From the NCBI GenBank assembly GCA_020431545.1, contig JAGQIB010000197.1:1-23523 (forward strand): a DNA stretch of 23,523 nucleotides. Direction: 5' to 3'. Of the stretch, positions 1 to 7,947 are shown one piece after another. A model generated the notes under the pieces. The model ran no database searches. It was not told the origin of the DNA and saw nothing but the letters and a program-made list of their open reading frames with translations. The stretch comes from Gemmatimonadota bacterium. GTDB taxonomy: Bacteria; ARS69. Made by a program: the position numbers and the translations under genes. How positions within the stretch are numbered: position 1 is the stretch's first letter; each line of letters opens with the position of its first letter.

Positions 1-1628
1 GTGATGATCTGGTACGGATCCATGATGTCGCACGTCTTGCAGTGCACGCAGTTCGACGCGTTGATGTGCAGATCGCCGTCGTGCATCTCGTACACGGCCG
101 CCGGGCAGAAGTACTGGCAGGGATTGCCGTACTCCGTCGCGCACTTCGTGCGGCAGATGTCCGTGTCCGCCACGAGGAGATGCACCGGCTGGTCCTCCTC
201 GTGCATCGTGCCGGACTGGAACACGTTCGTCAGGCGATCGAAGATCTTCACGTTGTCGGTGTGGGCCTTCGGTCGATGTCGCTCGGACCCCGAGAGCTCC
301 GACAGCTTCTTCATCTGCGTGTGACCGGCGTGCGCCGCCACGCGGCTGCCGCCGAACGGATCGGCGCCGCCGAACGCGACCTGGAAGCCGGTGCGCAGCA
401 TTCCCGAGTAGAGACCGCCGGCCATCGCCTGGTGGAAGTTGCGGACCTTCCACAGCTCGTCCTTCACCCAGCTCGCGTCGATCTTGCTCTCGAACGTGGC
501 GAGCTGTGCGTCGCCGAGGTCCTCCTTCACGAGGCCCTCGTAGATGGTCTCCGCCGCGAGCATGCCGGTCTTGATCGCGAGGTGAATGCCCTTGAGACGC
601 ATCGCATTCAGGTTCGCGCCGGAATCCCCGAGGATCAACGCACCCGGCGCCCACGGGCGCGGCCGGGACCACCAGCCGCCGACCGGGACCGCCTTCGCTC
701 CGTAGGACAGAATCTCGGCGCCCTCGAGCCAACCCGCCACGAGCGGATGCTCCTTGAAGCGCTGGAGCATGTTGTGCGGGCTCGTCTCCGGGTGCCGGTA
801 GTCGAGACCGGTCACGAAGCCGAGCGAGAGCACGCCTTCCTCGCCGCCGTAGGCCCAGCTTCCGCCGTAGGTCTTGGCGTCGAGGGGCCAGCCCATCGTG
901 TGCACGACGTGTCCCTTGGGGAACTTGCCGGGCGCGAGCTTCCAGGTCTCCTTGACTCCCGTCGCGTAGACCTGCGGCTCCTTTCCCAGATCGAGACCGT
1001 GCTTCTTCACGAGTTCCTTCGTGAGCGAACCACGCACGCCTTCGCCGAACACGGTGATGCGCGCCGTCAGGTCGGGACCGGGCTGGAAGTTGCCCTTCGG
1101 ATTCCCTTCCTTGTCGATTCCCTTGTCCGAGCAGCGCACTCCCGACACGCGATCTCCGTCGTAGAGGATCTCGCGGCCGCCGAGCTCCGTCGCGACGAAC
1201 GCGCCCTTCTCCTCGACCTTCTCGGCGAGCCAGCGCACGACCTTCGCGAGCGAAACGATCCAGTTGCCGTGGTTCTGGAGCGGCGGCGGCGTGATCGGGA
1301 ACTTGTGGTGTCCCTTCTCGGTGAGGAACAGCACGTCCTCGGAGGACACCTGGCACTCCGCGGGAAAGCCCTGCTCCACGAAGTCCGGCATCAGCTCCGC
1401 CAGACCGCGCGGGTCCATGACGGCGCCCGAGAGGGTATGCAGCCCGACCGCCTTGGCCTTCTCGAGGACGGCGATCTCCAGCGGCGGGATCTCCTTCCCT
1501 TCGCCCGCGGCCGCCCGCTCGTTGTGCTTCTCGATCAGGTTCAGGAGGTGATAGGCGCCGGCCAGACTCGCCGGACCGGCCCCGACGAACAGCACGTCTA
1601 CTGGCATCTCTTCGCGCGGGGGCGCCAT
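1..1628 (-). CDS. Electron transfer flavoprotein:ubiquinone oxidoreductase, C-terminus cut by window edge
   Basis: This family passes electrons from reduced ETF (fed by acyl-CoA and amino-acid dehydrogenases) through FAD and a 4Fe-4S cluster to membrane ubiquinone or menaquinone. I translated 542 codons from the ATG at 1628. The N-terminus has a dinucleotide-binding motif (VDVLFVGAGPASLAGAYHLL). The middle carries typical ETF-QO blocks such as LHTLSGAVMDPRGL, GEGVRGSLTK and GDSGANLNAMRLKGIHLAIK. The C-terminus has the ferredoxin-like cluster region, with NPCQYFCPAAVY followed by NCVHCKTCDIMDPYQII. Only about 10-15 residues should be missing beyond base 1. A good Shine-Dalgarno (GAGGAGG) lies just upstream of the ATG. 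No etfA/etfB genes are visible here. Family assignment is firm; coupling to a particular pathway is inferred. Confidence 0.95.
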   Translation of the reverse strand, partial: MAPPREEMPVDVLFVGAGPASLAGAYHLLNLIEKHNERAAAGEGKEIPPLEIAVLEKAKAVGLHTLSGAVMDPRGLAELMPDFVEQGFPAECQVSSEDVLFLTEKGHHKFPITPPPLQNHGNWIVSLAKVVRWLAEKVEEKGAFVATELGGREILYDGDRVSGVRCSDKGIDKEGNPKGNFQPGPDLTARITVFGEGVRGSLTKELVKKHGLDLGKEPQVYATGVKETWKLAPGKFPKGHVVHTMGWPLDAKTYGGSWAYGGEEGVLSLGFVTGLDYRHPETSPHNMLQRFKEHPLVAGWLEGAEILSYGAKAVPVGGWWSRPRPWAPGALILGDSGANLNAMRLKGIHLAIKTGMLAAETIYEGLVKEDLGDAQLATFESKIDASWVKDELWKVRNFHQAMAGGLYSGMLRTGFQVAFGGADPFGGSRVAAHAGHTQMKKLSELSGSERHRPKAHTDNVKIFDRLTNVFQSGTMHEEDQPVHLLVADTDICRTKCATEYGNPCQYFCPAAVYEMHDGDLHINASNCVHCKTCDIMDPYQII

Positions 1629-1656
1629 GGATCCTCCTCGGTTCGGGGGTGACCCC

Positions 1657-1699
1657 GGGTCGACTCGACCCGATAGCGGCTCCCGCGAGACTTCGCGGG
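1657..1699 (-). terminator. Paired short hairpins after the TPR gene
   Basis: Between the TPR gene stop (1722-1724) and the ETF-QO start, two perfect inverted repeats follow each other: CCCGCGA/TCGCGGG at 1682-1688 and 1693-1699 (4-nt loop), and GGGTCGA/TCGACCC at 1657-1663 and 1665-1671. They lie just downstream of the TPR gene on the minus strand, so termination or attenuation is plausible. Neither is followed by a clear U-run, and the ETF-QO promoter must lie in the same 93 bases if the genes are not co-transcribed. Confidence 0.35.
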
Positions 1700-1721
1700 G
1701 CCCGGGCACACTCCCGGAGGG

Positions 1722-3524
1722 TTACCCCCGGAGGCCGTACCAGGTCAAGGATCGGAGGAAACGGCGTACTCGCCGACGGGACGTCGCGGGCGGGGTCTGG
1801 CCGCGCGATTCGAGCCACTGAAGGCGTTCCCGGGTCTTGGCGGCGAGATTCCGGACCCAGCCGGACCAGCGAAGGCCCAGGGGCTGGTGCCGGATGCACT
1901 CGAGAAGATTCGCGAGCAGTGCGGGGTGATCGGGCTCGAGGTCACCCGCCCGCCGCGCGAGTTCCAGCGCCTCCTCGGGACGTCCGAGCCGGAGGACCGT
2001 CCAGGCGAGCTCGCTCCAGGCCTCGGCGAGCTCTTCGTCGAGCTCCGTGGCCTTCACGAGCCGCAGGCGCGCGGCCGCGAGATCGCCGTCCTCGGCGAGC
2101 GTCATCCCCTCGATGAGGTGGAACCGAGCCGACTCGTAGAGGGGATCCTCGCGGCGGGCCCACACGTAGTACCGATACGCTTCGCGCGAACGACCCAGAA
2201 GCGCGTGACAGTCTCCGATCCGCCCGAGCGCCTCCGCCGACGTCGGCGCGATGCGATGCGCTTCCTCGAAACGCGCGAGCGCGGGCGCGGCCCGGCCGTG
2301 GCCGAGTTCGTACTCGCCCAGCATGTACACCGCCTTGTAGAACGAAGGATCGAGTCGGTTCGCCTCCTCGAAGTACTTCGCGGCAAGGTGCGTGCGGCCG
2401 AGACGCTGGTAGATCAGACCCAGGTTGTAGCAGCTGCCGGCGTCGTCCGGGTCGGCCTCGAGCAGCTTCTCGCACATCTCGATGCCGAGCTGGAAGTCGC
2501 CGAGCTCGTAGTAGCAGCACTGCAGATCCCGGAGCGCGAGGTAGTACGACGGATCGACCGCGAGACACTTCTCGAAGTAGTTGCGCGCCGAGTACCAGTC
2601 GCCGAGATCGAGATAGTACCGGCCGAGGCAGTACATGCCGTCGGGCGACACATCCCGCGAGCGGAGCGCATGGTTCAGGTGGACGCTCGCCTCCGCCGGC
2701 ATCTCGCGCGCGAACAGGAAGCGCGCCATGATCACGCGCGGCTCGACGTCTTCCGGGCGGAGCGTGAGGCACCGCGTGGCCCACTCGATCCCTTCTTCCA
2801 CGCGATGGAACGCGAGGCAGAGATTGCTCGCCGCGATCAGGATCTCGGAGTCCGTGGGGTAGCGTCGGAAGTACGTGTTGAGCAACTGCAGCGACTCGGC
2901 CAGATCGTCGATCTGGTAGCAGAGCGAGACGTACTCCACGAGGGCGGTACGGAAGCCCGGCGCGATCGACAGCGCGCGACGCAGGTGATCCATCGCGTTC
3001 GCCGGTCGCACGGCCTCGCGCGCGAGGCAGTACTCGAGGAACGCGTCGAACTCCAGGTGATCGCGGACGGGATCCGGCTCCGGCTCGGCTTCCTCCTCGG
3101 CGGCGGGTCCGAGCACCCCGCGGACGTCCTGCACGAGCTCGTCCAGCAGTCGCAGGACGGAGCTGCGCAGGCCGTTGACCTCCCCGTCTCTCACCACCCG
3201 ACCGGACTCGGCCTCGTACAACCGGTACGAGATCAGCAGTCCCTCGGCCGCATTCACGCGACCGAGCAGGATGTAGTCGGATTCGTAGCGCTGCCCCAGG
3301 CTCGGGGCGGACAAGCCCGTGCGCGCTTCCGTGGTGAGAGGGGGATCGGCCGGTTCCGCCGGGGCTCCGCGCTCGCCGCGACCGAGGAGGATCGCGTTCG
3401 CTTCCACGCCACCGACGTTCGTCAGTCGTCGCGCGATCTCGTACGTCACTCCGCAGGCAAGCGGGTGTTCGTTGCCCTCGGGGCAGAGCGCGGAGAACTG
3501 AACGACGCCGATTTTCGGCTTCAT
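1722..3524 (-). CDS. TPR-repeat protein with TolB-N-like N-terminal domain
   Basis: A 600-residue soluble-looking protein with no signal peptide. Residues 1 to about 145 (opening MKPKIGVVQFSALCPEGNEH, with a later stretch DYILLGRVNAAEGLLISYRL) resemble the TolB amino-terminal/FlgO-like fold often found before TPRs in adenylate cyclase-like and CadC-like proteins. An acidic linker (EEEAEPEPDP) follows. From about residue 170 to 545 there is an almost continuous array of some ten TPR motifs, with repeated Y..LG..Y...GR...A...FE.A..LDP signatures. The C-terminus is basic. TPR arrays bind other proteins, so a scaffold or sensor role is likely; no catalytic domain is visible. No strong Shine-Dalgarno precedes the ATG. 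The gene has its own candidate promoter with a nested inverted repeat. Function is unassigned. Confidence 0.85.
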   Translation of the reverse strand: MKPKIGVVQFSALCPEGNEHPLACGVTYEIARRLTNVGGVEANAILLGRGERGAPAEPADPPLTTEARTGLSAPSLGQRYESDYILLGRVNAAEGLLISYRLYEAESGRVVRDGEVNGLRSSVLRLLDELVQDVRGVLGPAAEEEAEPEPDPVRDHLEFDAFLEYCLAREAVRPANAMDHLRRALSIAPGFRTALVEYVSLCYQIDDLAESLQLLNTYFRRYPTDSEILIAASNLCLAFHRVEEGIEWATRCLTLRPEDVEPRVIMARFLFAREMPAEASVHLNHALRSRDVSPDGMYCLGRYYLDLGDWYSARNYFEKCLAVDPSYYLALRDLQCCYYELGDFQLGIEMCEKLLEADPDDAGSCYNLGLIYQRLGRTHLAAKYFEEANRLDPSFYKAVYMLGEYELGHGRAAPALARFEEAHRIAPTSAEALGRIGDCHALLGRSREAYRYYVWARREDPLYESARFHLIEGMTLAEDGDLAAARLRLVKATELDEELAEAWSELAWTVLRLGRPEEALELARRAGDLEPDHPALLANLLECIRHQPLGLRWSGWVRNLAAKTRERLQWLESRGQTPPATSRRRVRRFLRSLTWYGLRG

Positions 3525-3549
3525 GGCAGGGCCTGGTGCGGCGTGGAAC

Positions 3550-3606
3550 GCGGGGGCGAATCGCCCGGACAGGCTAACCTTAGCGAGTCGCCCCCGCCAT
3601 TCTCAA
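3550..3606 (-). promoter_or_regulatory. Candidate promoter with nested inverted repeat upstream of the TPR gene
   Basis: On the minus strand a -35-like TTGAGA (3606-3601) is followed after 18 nt by a -10-like TAAGGT (3582-3577). Perfect 10-bp arms flank the -10: GCGGGGGCGA (minus strand 3597-3588) and TCGCCCCCGC (3559-3550). Inside, the -10 sits in a small palindrome GCTAAGGTTAGC. A further GGGCGA-T-TCGCCC palindrome overlaps the downstream arm. The start codon lies about 25 nt beyond the last arm. The geometry suits an operator, but the -10 matches the consensus only weakly. Confidence 0.4.
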
Positions 3607-3734
3607 GTCCAATCACGCCGCGGTCTTCGTTTCCCCAAATTGCTTTCCCGCAATGACTTGCCCTTTGGCGAAACCTTGCGGAACCTGACACGGGGGTCGG
3701 ACCGGGCGAGCCGCCGAACGGACGGCGGGCTTCG

Positions 3735-4640
3735 CTAGCGGGCGACCACGAGCTTGCGGGTCCGGGTCTCCCCCGCCGCCGTGAGGCGAACGAAGTAGAC
3801 CCCCGCGGCCGCGACGTCGCCACTTTCCGTGCGACCGTCCCAGCTCACGCGGTGCACGCCGGCCGCGCGGTTCCCGCTCACCAGCGCGCGTACGCGTCGG
3901 CCGGAAACGTCGACGACGTCGAGCGACACCTCCGCGGCGCGCTCGATCAGGAACTCCACGTTCGTCGACTCGCGCAGCGGACTCGGGCTCGGCGCGCCGA
4001 GCCATACCGGCTCGCTCGCCACGATCCGCTCCGGCACGTCCGTGCCGCAACCGGTGGGTCGGTACACGATGTAGAACACCCAGTTCCCGGTCACTCCGAG
4101 AGCGCAGGCGTCCGACCAGCCCCCGGGGATCGCGAACACCACGTTCCGTCCCCCGAGACAACCCGCGCCATCGTGAACGACGGAGGGCGCGAAGAAGTTC
4201 CCTGCGTTGTCGTTCAGGAACTCGAGCGTCACGGTGAACGGGTTGGACGCCACAGGAGTCTCCGCGCCGAACGCCGTGAGATCGAACTCGTTCAGGAAGC
4301 CGTCGGTGAGCTGCGGACCGGGGAGCTCGCCGAGCTGAACCCCGGGCGTCGGCAAGCCGCCGTCACGAATACGGATCGCCGTTTCCAGCGAGGTCGGCGC
4401 ACCGCCGAACTGCGAACCCCAGCCGACGCCCACCCGGATGACCTCGATCGGAAGATCCGCGGCCGGCACCGAGAACACCGCGCCGGCTTCCTCTCCCTCC
4501 ACGAAACAGGGACACACGACACGTCCCGGTCCCGTGAAGTTCGAAACCGGCGGCTTTTCCGGGCACTGAGCGAGAACGGCCACCGAGCAACACAGGACGA
4601 ACGGAACCGCGAGAACCAGGGGACGGAACGGAGCGGACAT
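3735..4640 (-). CDS. Secreted protein with C-terminal FlgD-Ig/type IX-like sorting module
   Basis: A 301-residue exported protein. Residues 1 to about 25 form a signal peptide (basic start, hydrophobic core, VLAQ cleavage-like site). The mature domain starts with a Cys-rich segment (CPEKPPVSNFTGPGRVVCPC) and continues as a beta-rich domain with several more cysteines. I do not recognise it as a named enzyme family. The last 80 or so residues form a FlgD-like Ig module (VEFLIERAAEVSLDVVDVSG, VSWDGRTESGDVAAAGVYFV, ending TRKLVVAR), the type used as a C-terminal sorting or anchoring domain in FCB-group bacteria. A Shine-Dalgarno GGAGG lies 7 nt before the ATG at 4640. It is divergent from the HD-GYP gene. 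Secretion is well supported; the activity is unknown. Confidence 0.85.
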   Translation of the reverse strand: MSAPFRPLVLAVPFVLCCSVAVLAQCPEKPPVSNFTGPGRVVCPCFVEGEEAGAVFSVPAADLPIEVIRVGVGWGSQFGGAPTSLETAIRIRDGGLPTPGVQLGELPGPQLTDGFLNEFDLTAFGAETPVASNPFTVTLEFLNDNAGNFFAPSVVHDGAGCLGGRNVVFAIPGGWSDACALGVTGNWVFYIVYRPTGCGTDVPERIVASEPVWLGAPSPSPLRESTNVEFLIERAAEVSLDVVDVSGRRVRALVSGNRAAGVHRVSWDGRTESGDVAAAGVYFVRLTAAGETRTRKLVVAR

Positions 4641-4827
4641 GACGCGCCTCCGGGGGTTGTGAGTCGGCCCGAGGCTATCGAATCCGGCCGGGGCGACTCA
4701 AGACCGGCCACGCGATCCTGCGAACGACTCCGATCCGCAAGAACCACGCCCAGTGGAACTCCGGACCGCCAAATCCCTTATTCGATACGCACTTCAGCGA
4801 TTTCGTCCCTCCGTCGATCTCCGGAAC

Positions 4828-6270
4828 ATGCCGACCTCTCCCCTCGATTCCGCGCGACGCGCGCCCGGCGACATCCGCCTGTCGGAGGTCCTCGCGGGAC
4901 TGTCGTACGCGCTCGATCTCACCGAGGGCCAGCGTCCCGGTCATGCGGTGCGTACGTGCCTCGTGGGCATGCGACTCGCGGAGCCGCTCGGGCTCGACGC
5001 CGACGATCGCGCCGCCCTCTTCTACTCACTGCTCATGAAGGACCTGGGCTGCTCGAGCAACGCGGCGCGCTTCGCGGCGCTGTTCGGCCAGCACGATCAC
5101 GAGCTGAAGGCCGATCTCAAGCGAATCGACTGGTCCCATGCGCTCGAGTCCTTCCGTTTCGTGGCGCGGAACGCCGCGGCCGGACAGTTCTGGCTGCGTC
5201 GCGTCTGGCAGACGATCGGCGTCCTGTCTCAGGGTCCCGAGGGCGCGCGCGAGGTCGTTCGGACGAGGTGCGAACGCGGAGCCGACATCGCGCGCCTGCT
5301 GGAGCTCCCGGAGGCGACTTCCGCGGCGATCCGGGCGCTCGACGAGCACTGGGACGGCAACGGACAGCCCTACGGACTGCGCGGACAGGACATCCCCCTG
5401 TTCGGGCGGATCCTCGGACTCGCGCAGACGTTCGAGGTCTACTTCACTTCCTACGGCGAGGTCGCCGCGTTCGCGATGGCCGCGGGACGACGGGGGAAAT
5501 GGTTCGACCCCGCGCTCGTGGACGCGCTGTTCGCCACGCGCGTGGATCGGTCCTTCTGGGACGACTTCGCGACGGGGACGCACCCGGACGACATCGCGGT
5601 CTTCGAGCCCGCCGACCGGGTGACACTCGCCACGGACGACCGCCTCGACACGGTCGCGGAAGCGTTCGCCCGCGTGATCGATGCGAAGTCACCCTGGACC
5701 TACCGGCACTCCAACGGCGTCGCCGACCTGGCCGTCTCCATGGGAGCACGACTCGGCTTCCGACCGAAGGAGCTGCGCGAGCTCCGGCTCGCCGCCCTCC
5801 TCCACGATCTCGGCAAGCTCGGAGTCTCGAACCTGATCCTCGACAAGCCGGGCAAGCTGACGGACGAGGAGTTCCGCACGATACGCGCGCATCCGGCGCA
5901 CACGGCCGAGATCCTGGCCCGGGTCTCGTGCTTTCGCCACGTCGCCGACGTCGCCTGTGCGCACCACGAGCGCCTGGACGGCCGCGGCTACCATCGTGCG
6001 CTCTCCCGGGAGACGCTCCCGCTCGCCGCGCGGATCCTGTGCGTGGCCGACATCTGCGACGCGCTGCGCAGTTCGCGCCCGTACCGCGAGGGCCTTCCGA
6101 CCGAGCGTGTGCTCGAGATCATGTCGCAGGATGCGGGCACCGGCCTCGACCGGGACTGCTACGACGCGATGCGCGCGTCGCTCGACGAAGCGAACGCCAC
6201 GGACAAGCGAGAGGTCCCGGCCGCCCGGCTCGTGCCGAGCCTCTCCGAAGACTACGTTCAGGCCGGATAG
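4828..6270 (+). CDS. Tandem HD-GYP phosphohydrolase (c-di-GMP phosphodiesterase-like)
   Basis: Numbered from the ATG at 4828 (480 residues). The C-terminal half (about 285-450) is a complete HD-GYP-type domain: H294, the HD pair H326-D327 followed by LGK, H355, H379-H380-E381, and D384-G-R-G-Y-H389 in place of the usual GYP. HD-GYP domains typically hydrolyse cyclic di-GMP or related cyclic dinucleotides with a di- or tri-metal centre. The N-terminal half is a second, degenerate copy: H39, K71-D72 where HD is expected, and E173-H-W-D-G-N-G179. Only the second copy is likely catalytic. A GTG at 4753 would extend the same frame by 25 residues; I prefer 4828 because family similarity begins shortly after it, though its Shine-Dalgarno is poor. 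The outer-membrane gene follows after 17 nt, suggesting co-transcription. Confidence 0.88.
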   Translation: MPTSPLDSARRAPGDIRLSEVLAGLSYALDLTEGQRPGHAVRTCLVGMRLAEPLGLDADDRAALFYSLLMKDLGCSSNAARFAALFGQHDHELKADLKRIDWSHALESFRFVARNAAAGQFWLRRVWQTIGVLSQGPEGAREVVRTRCERGADIARLLELPEATSAAIRALDEHWDGNGQPYGLRGQDIPLFGRILGLAQTFEVYFTSYGEVAAFAMAAGRRGKWFDPALVDALFATRVDRSFWDDFATGTHPDDIAVFEPADRVTLATDDRLDTVAEAFARVIDAKSPWTYRHSNGVADLAVSMGARLGFRPKELRELRLAALLHDLGKLGVSNLILDKPGKLTDEEFRTIRAHPAHTAEILARVSCFRHVADVACAHHERLDGRGYHRALSRETLPLAARILCVADICDALRSSRPYREGLPTERVLEIMSQDAGTGLDRDCYDAMRASLDEANATDKREVPAARLVPSLSEDYVQAG

Positions 6271-6276
6271 CCACCC

Positions 6277-6282
6277 GGAGGT
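6277..6282 (+). promoter_or_regulatory. Ribosome binding site fixing a GTG start
   Basis: GGAGGT sits 5 nt before the GTG at 6288, immediately after the HD-GYP stop. It selects this GTG as the start of the outer-membrane protein, although the same frame stays open far upstream. Confidence 0.75.
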
Positions 6283-6287
6283 ACACC

Positions 6288-7172
6288 GTGTCTCAGCCGA
6301 TTCGTCTCCTTTCGATCCTGCTCCCGGTCGCGGCGCTCGCCGTGAGCGGCACGGCGCACGCCGCGGAATCGATGCCGACGCCCCTCGCGAACCTGAGTCT
6401 GTTCGCGGGGCTCGACGGCTCCAAGCAGCCGCAGGATCTGGGCATCAACGCGAACATGGGCGGTCGCTTCGCCGTGGACACGGGCTTCGCGCTCTGGAAG
6501 TCGGGCGGGCTCGGCCTGCACGTCGGTGCGGGGGCGAACTTCTCGGACGCGGCCGTTCACGTGCTGGACCAGATCGAAGGCACGAGTCGACGTACCCAGT
6601 ACTACGGCAGCGTGGGTCTGTTCCAGACCGCGGGGTCGCTGCGCTGGGCGGCCGGCTACGACTACCAGCACAACTCGTACTACGACGACTTCCGGCTCGC
6701 CCAGTTCCGTGGACGCATCGGATACGCCGTCACCCCGCACAACGAGCTCGGTGTCTGGGGAACCGCGTCACTGCGGGACGACGTCGGCACGATGGGCGAC
6801 ACCGAAGTCACGCTGCAGCCCATCCAGCAGGTGAACGCGTTCCTGCGCCACACCTGGCCGAGCCGGGCCTGGACCTCGGTCTGGGGAGGGTACGCGGCCG
6901 GACACGACAACGTCGTCTGGGTGCTGCCCCCGGATACGCGCGACAAGAACGTGTTCGTGTACGGGGCGGATCTGTTCATGCCGCTGAGCGATCGCTTCGC
7001 GATGACGGGAGCCGCGAACTTCCTCACGCCCACCGCCACGGGAACGGTCGACGCCCACCTCGGTCTCACGTTCTACCCCGGGGGCGGGGTCTTCGGACCC
7101 GACGCGCGTCCCTTCGCACCCGTGCAGACGACCGCGAACAACGCCACGTTCTCGGTGGACCTCACGCGGTAG
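6288..7172 (+). CDS. Outer-membrane beta-barrel protein, DUF6666-like
   Basis: 294 residues from GTG. A signal peptide (LLSILLPVAALAVSGTAHAA) ends near residue 26. The mature protein opens with NLSLFAGLDGSKQPQDLGIN and continues with alternating aromatic/polar beta-strands (YGSVGLFQTAGSLRWAAGYD, RGRIGYAVTPHNELGVWG, VFVYGADLFMPLSDRF), ending NNATFSVDLTR. The GLDGSKQPQDLGIN block and the FYPGGG segment near the end match my recollection of the DUF6666 family of Planctomycetes. Barrel topology is inferred from the strand pattern; substrate and function are unknown. It follows the HD-GYP gene closely, so expression may be linked to a signalling enzyme. A strong hairpin terminator comes 30 nt after the stop. 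Confidence 0.85.
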   Translation: MSQPIRLLSILLPVAALAVSGTAHAAESMPTPLANLSLFAGLDGSKQPQDLGINANMGGRFAVDTGFALWKSGGLGLHVGAGANFSDAAVHVLDQIEGTSRRTQYYGSVGLFQTAGSLRWAAGYDYQHNSYYDDFRLAQFRGRIGYAVTPHNELGVWGTASLRDDVGTMGDTEVTLQPIQQVNAFLRHTWPSRAWTSVWGGYAAGHDNVVWVLPPDTRDKNVFVYGADLFMPLSDRFAMTGAANFLTPTATGTVDAHLGLTFYPGGGVFGPDARPFAPVQTTANNATFSVDLTR

Positions 7173-7201
7173 CCGCCCGCTGTTCTCGGGGCAACGAAAA
7201 G

Positions 7202-7232
7202 GAGGCCGGGGAGTGGAACTCTCCCCGGCCTC
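7202..7232. terminator. Bidirectional intrinsic terminator
   Basis: A perfect 12-bp stem, GAGGCCGGGGAG (7202-7213) and CTCCCCGGCCTC (7221-7232), with a 7-nt loop, lies between the convergent outer-membrane and lipoprotein genes. On the minus strand the stem is followed by CCTTTTCG, a usable U-run. On the plus strand only TTCC follows. Confidence 0.85.
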
Positions 7233-7255
7233 TTCCGCGTCCGGCCGAGGCCGGC

Positions 7256-7789
7256 CTACCGATTGCCGACGACGGGCGCCGGCGTCGCGCCGAGCAGGTT
7301 CACGCTTCCCACCTCGATCGTGATCTCGTCGTCCGCGGCGGGTTCGGAGAAGTCGATCGCGACGTGGCTCGGCACGCCCAGCGTACGCGAGTACTCGGCG
7401 CGATACCGGTCCGCCTCCTCGATCGCGTTCTCGAGCCAGTCGAAGGTCTCGGGGATCGTGCGCGCCCACGTGAGCGCCCGATCGTGCAGGACCTGGGGGT
7501 CCTCTCCGTACGTGTCCGTGTCGATCACCTCGACGTCCGTGACCGCCCCGGAGCGAACGTGAGTGATCCAGGCGGAGGGACCCGCACAGAAGCAGATGCG
7601 GCGGTCGACGAAGTCGTAGTCGACCGCGGACTGAGCGTCCCAGCGAGCGCGGGCGGCCGCGAGCGCGCTACGTCGCGCATCGATCTCGCCGACACCGTCA
7701 CAGCTCGCCAGGAGCGCGGACGTCGAGAGAAGCGAGAAGACGGCGGCGAAGGTCTTTCGCCGACCGGACAGAGATCCCGGTGGAGTCAT
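7256..7789 (-). CDS. Lipoprotein, DUF6174-like
   Basis: 177 residues from the ATG at 7789. The N-terminus is a lipoprotein signal with a lipobox LLASC (Cys30), so the protein is probably lipid-anchored in the envelope. The mature part has the marks of the DUF6174 family: a W...Y.F segment (RWDAQSAVDYDFVDRRICFC), a Cys-x-Cys pair, V-rich strands ending in an acidic residue, a helical middle, and a C-terminal GVPSHVAIDFSEPAADDEIT block. No enzymatic role is known to me for this family. There is no clear Shine-Dalgarno; a GTG three codons upstream (7798) is an alternative start. The gene converges on the outer-membrane protein gene at a shared terminator. Confidence 0.82.
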   Translation of the reverse strand: MTPPGSLSGRRKTFAAVFSLLSTSALLASCDGVGEIDARRSALAAARARWDAQSAVDYDFVDRRICFCAGPSAWITHVRSGAVTDVEVIDTDTYGEDPQVLHDRALTWARTIPETFDWLENAIEEADRYRAEYSRTLGVPSHVAIDFSEPAADDEITIEVGSVNLLGATPAPVVGNR

Positions 7790-7813
7790 GGTCGTCACTC
7801 GGGGGCAGGCGGG

Positions 7814-7832
7814 GCGCACGGAAACCGTGCGC
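7814..7832 (-). other. GC hairpin between the macro-domain gene and the lipoprotein gene
   Basis: GCGCACGG and CCGTGCGC form a perfect 8-bp stem with an AAA loop. On the minus strand it lies 116 nt after the macro-domain stop and 24 nt before the lipoprotein start. It could be a U-less terminator for the upstream cassette or a leader structure of the lipoprotein mRNA; the sequence does not decide. Confidence 0.4.
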
Positions 7833-7947
7833 GCGGATCTTCTCACGTTGCCCCGGGAGTTGCCAAGCCGCGGGCGGGTTCGCGACGGAGTCGCTTGGAG
7901 CATCCGGGATCGGCGAACTCGACGTCCCCCGGGAAGGCGGCGCGCGC

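Noticed and set aside
42..1652. Long plus-strand open frame opposite the ETF-QO gene
   Set aside because: The minus strand encodes a clear ETF-QO with FAD and 4Fe-4S motifs; the plus frame has no signal.
3852..6287. Extension of the outer-membrane protein frame far upstream of 6288
   Set aside because: The upstream part overlaps two real genes and has no family features; the GTG with GGAGGT and a signal peptide marks the true start.
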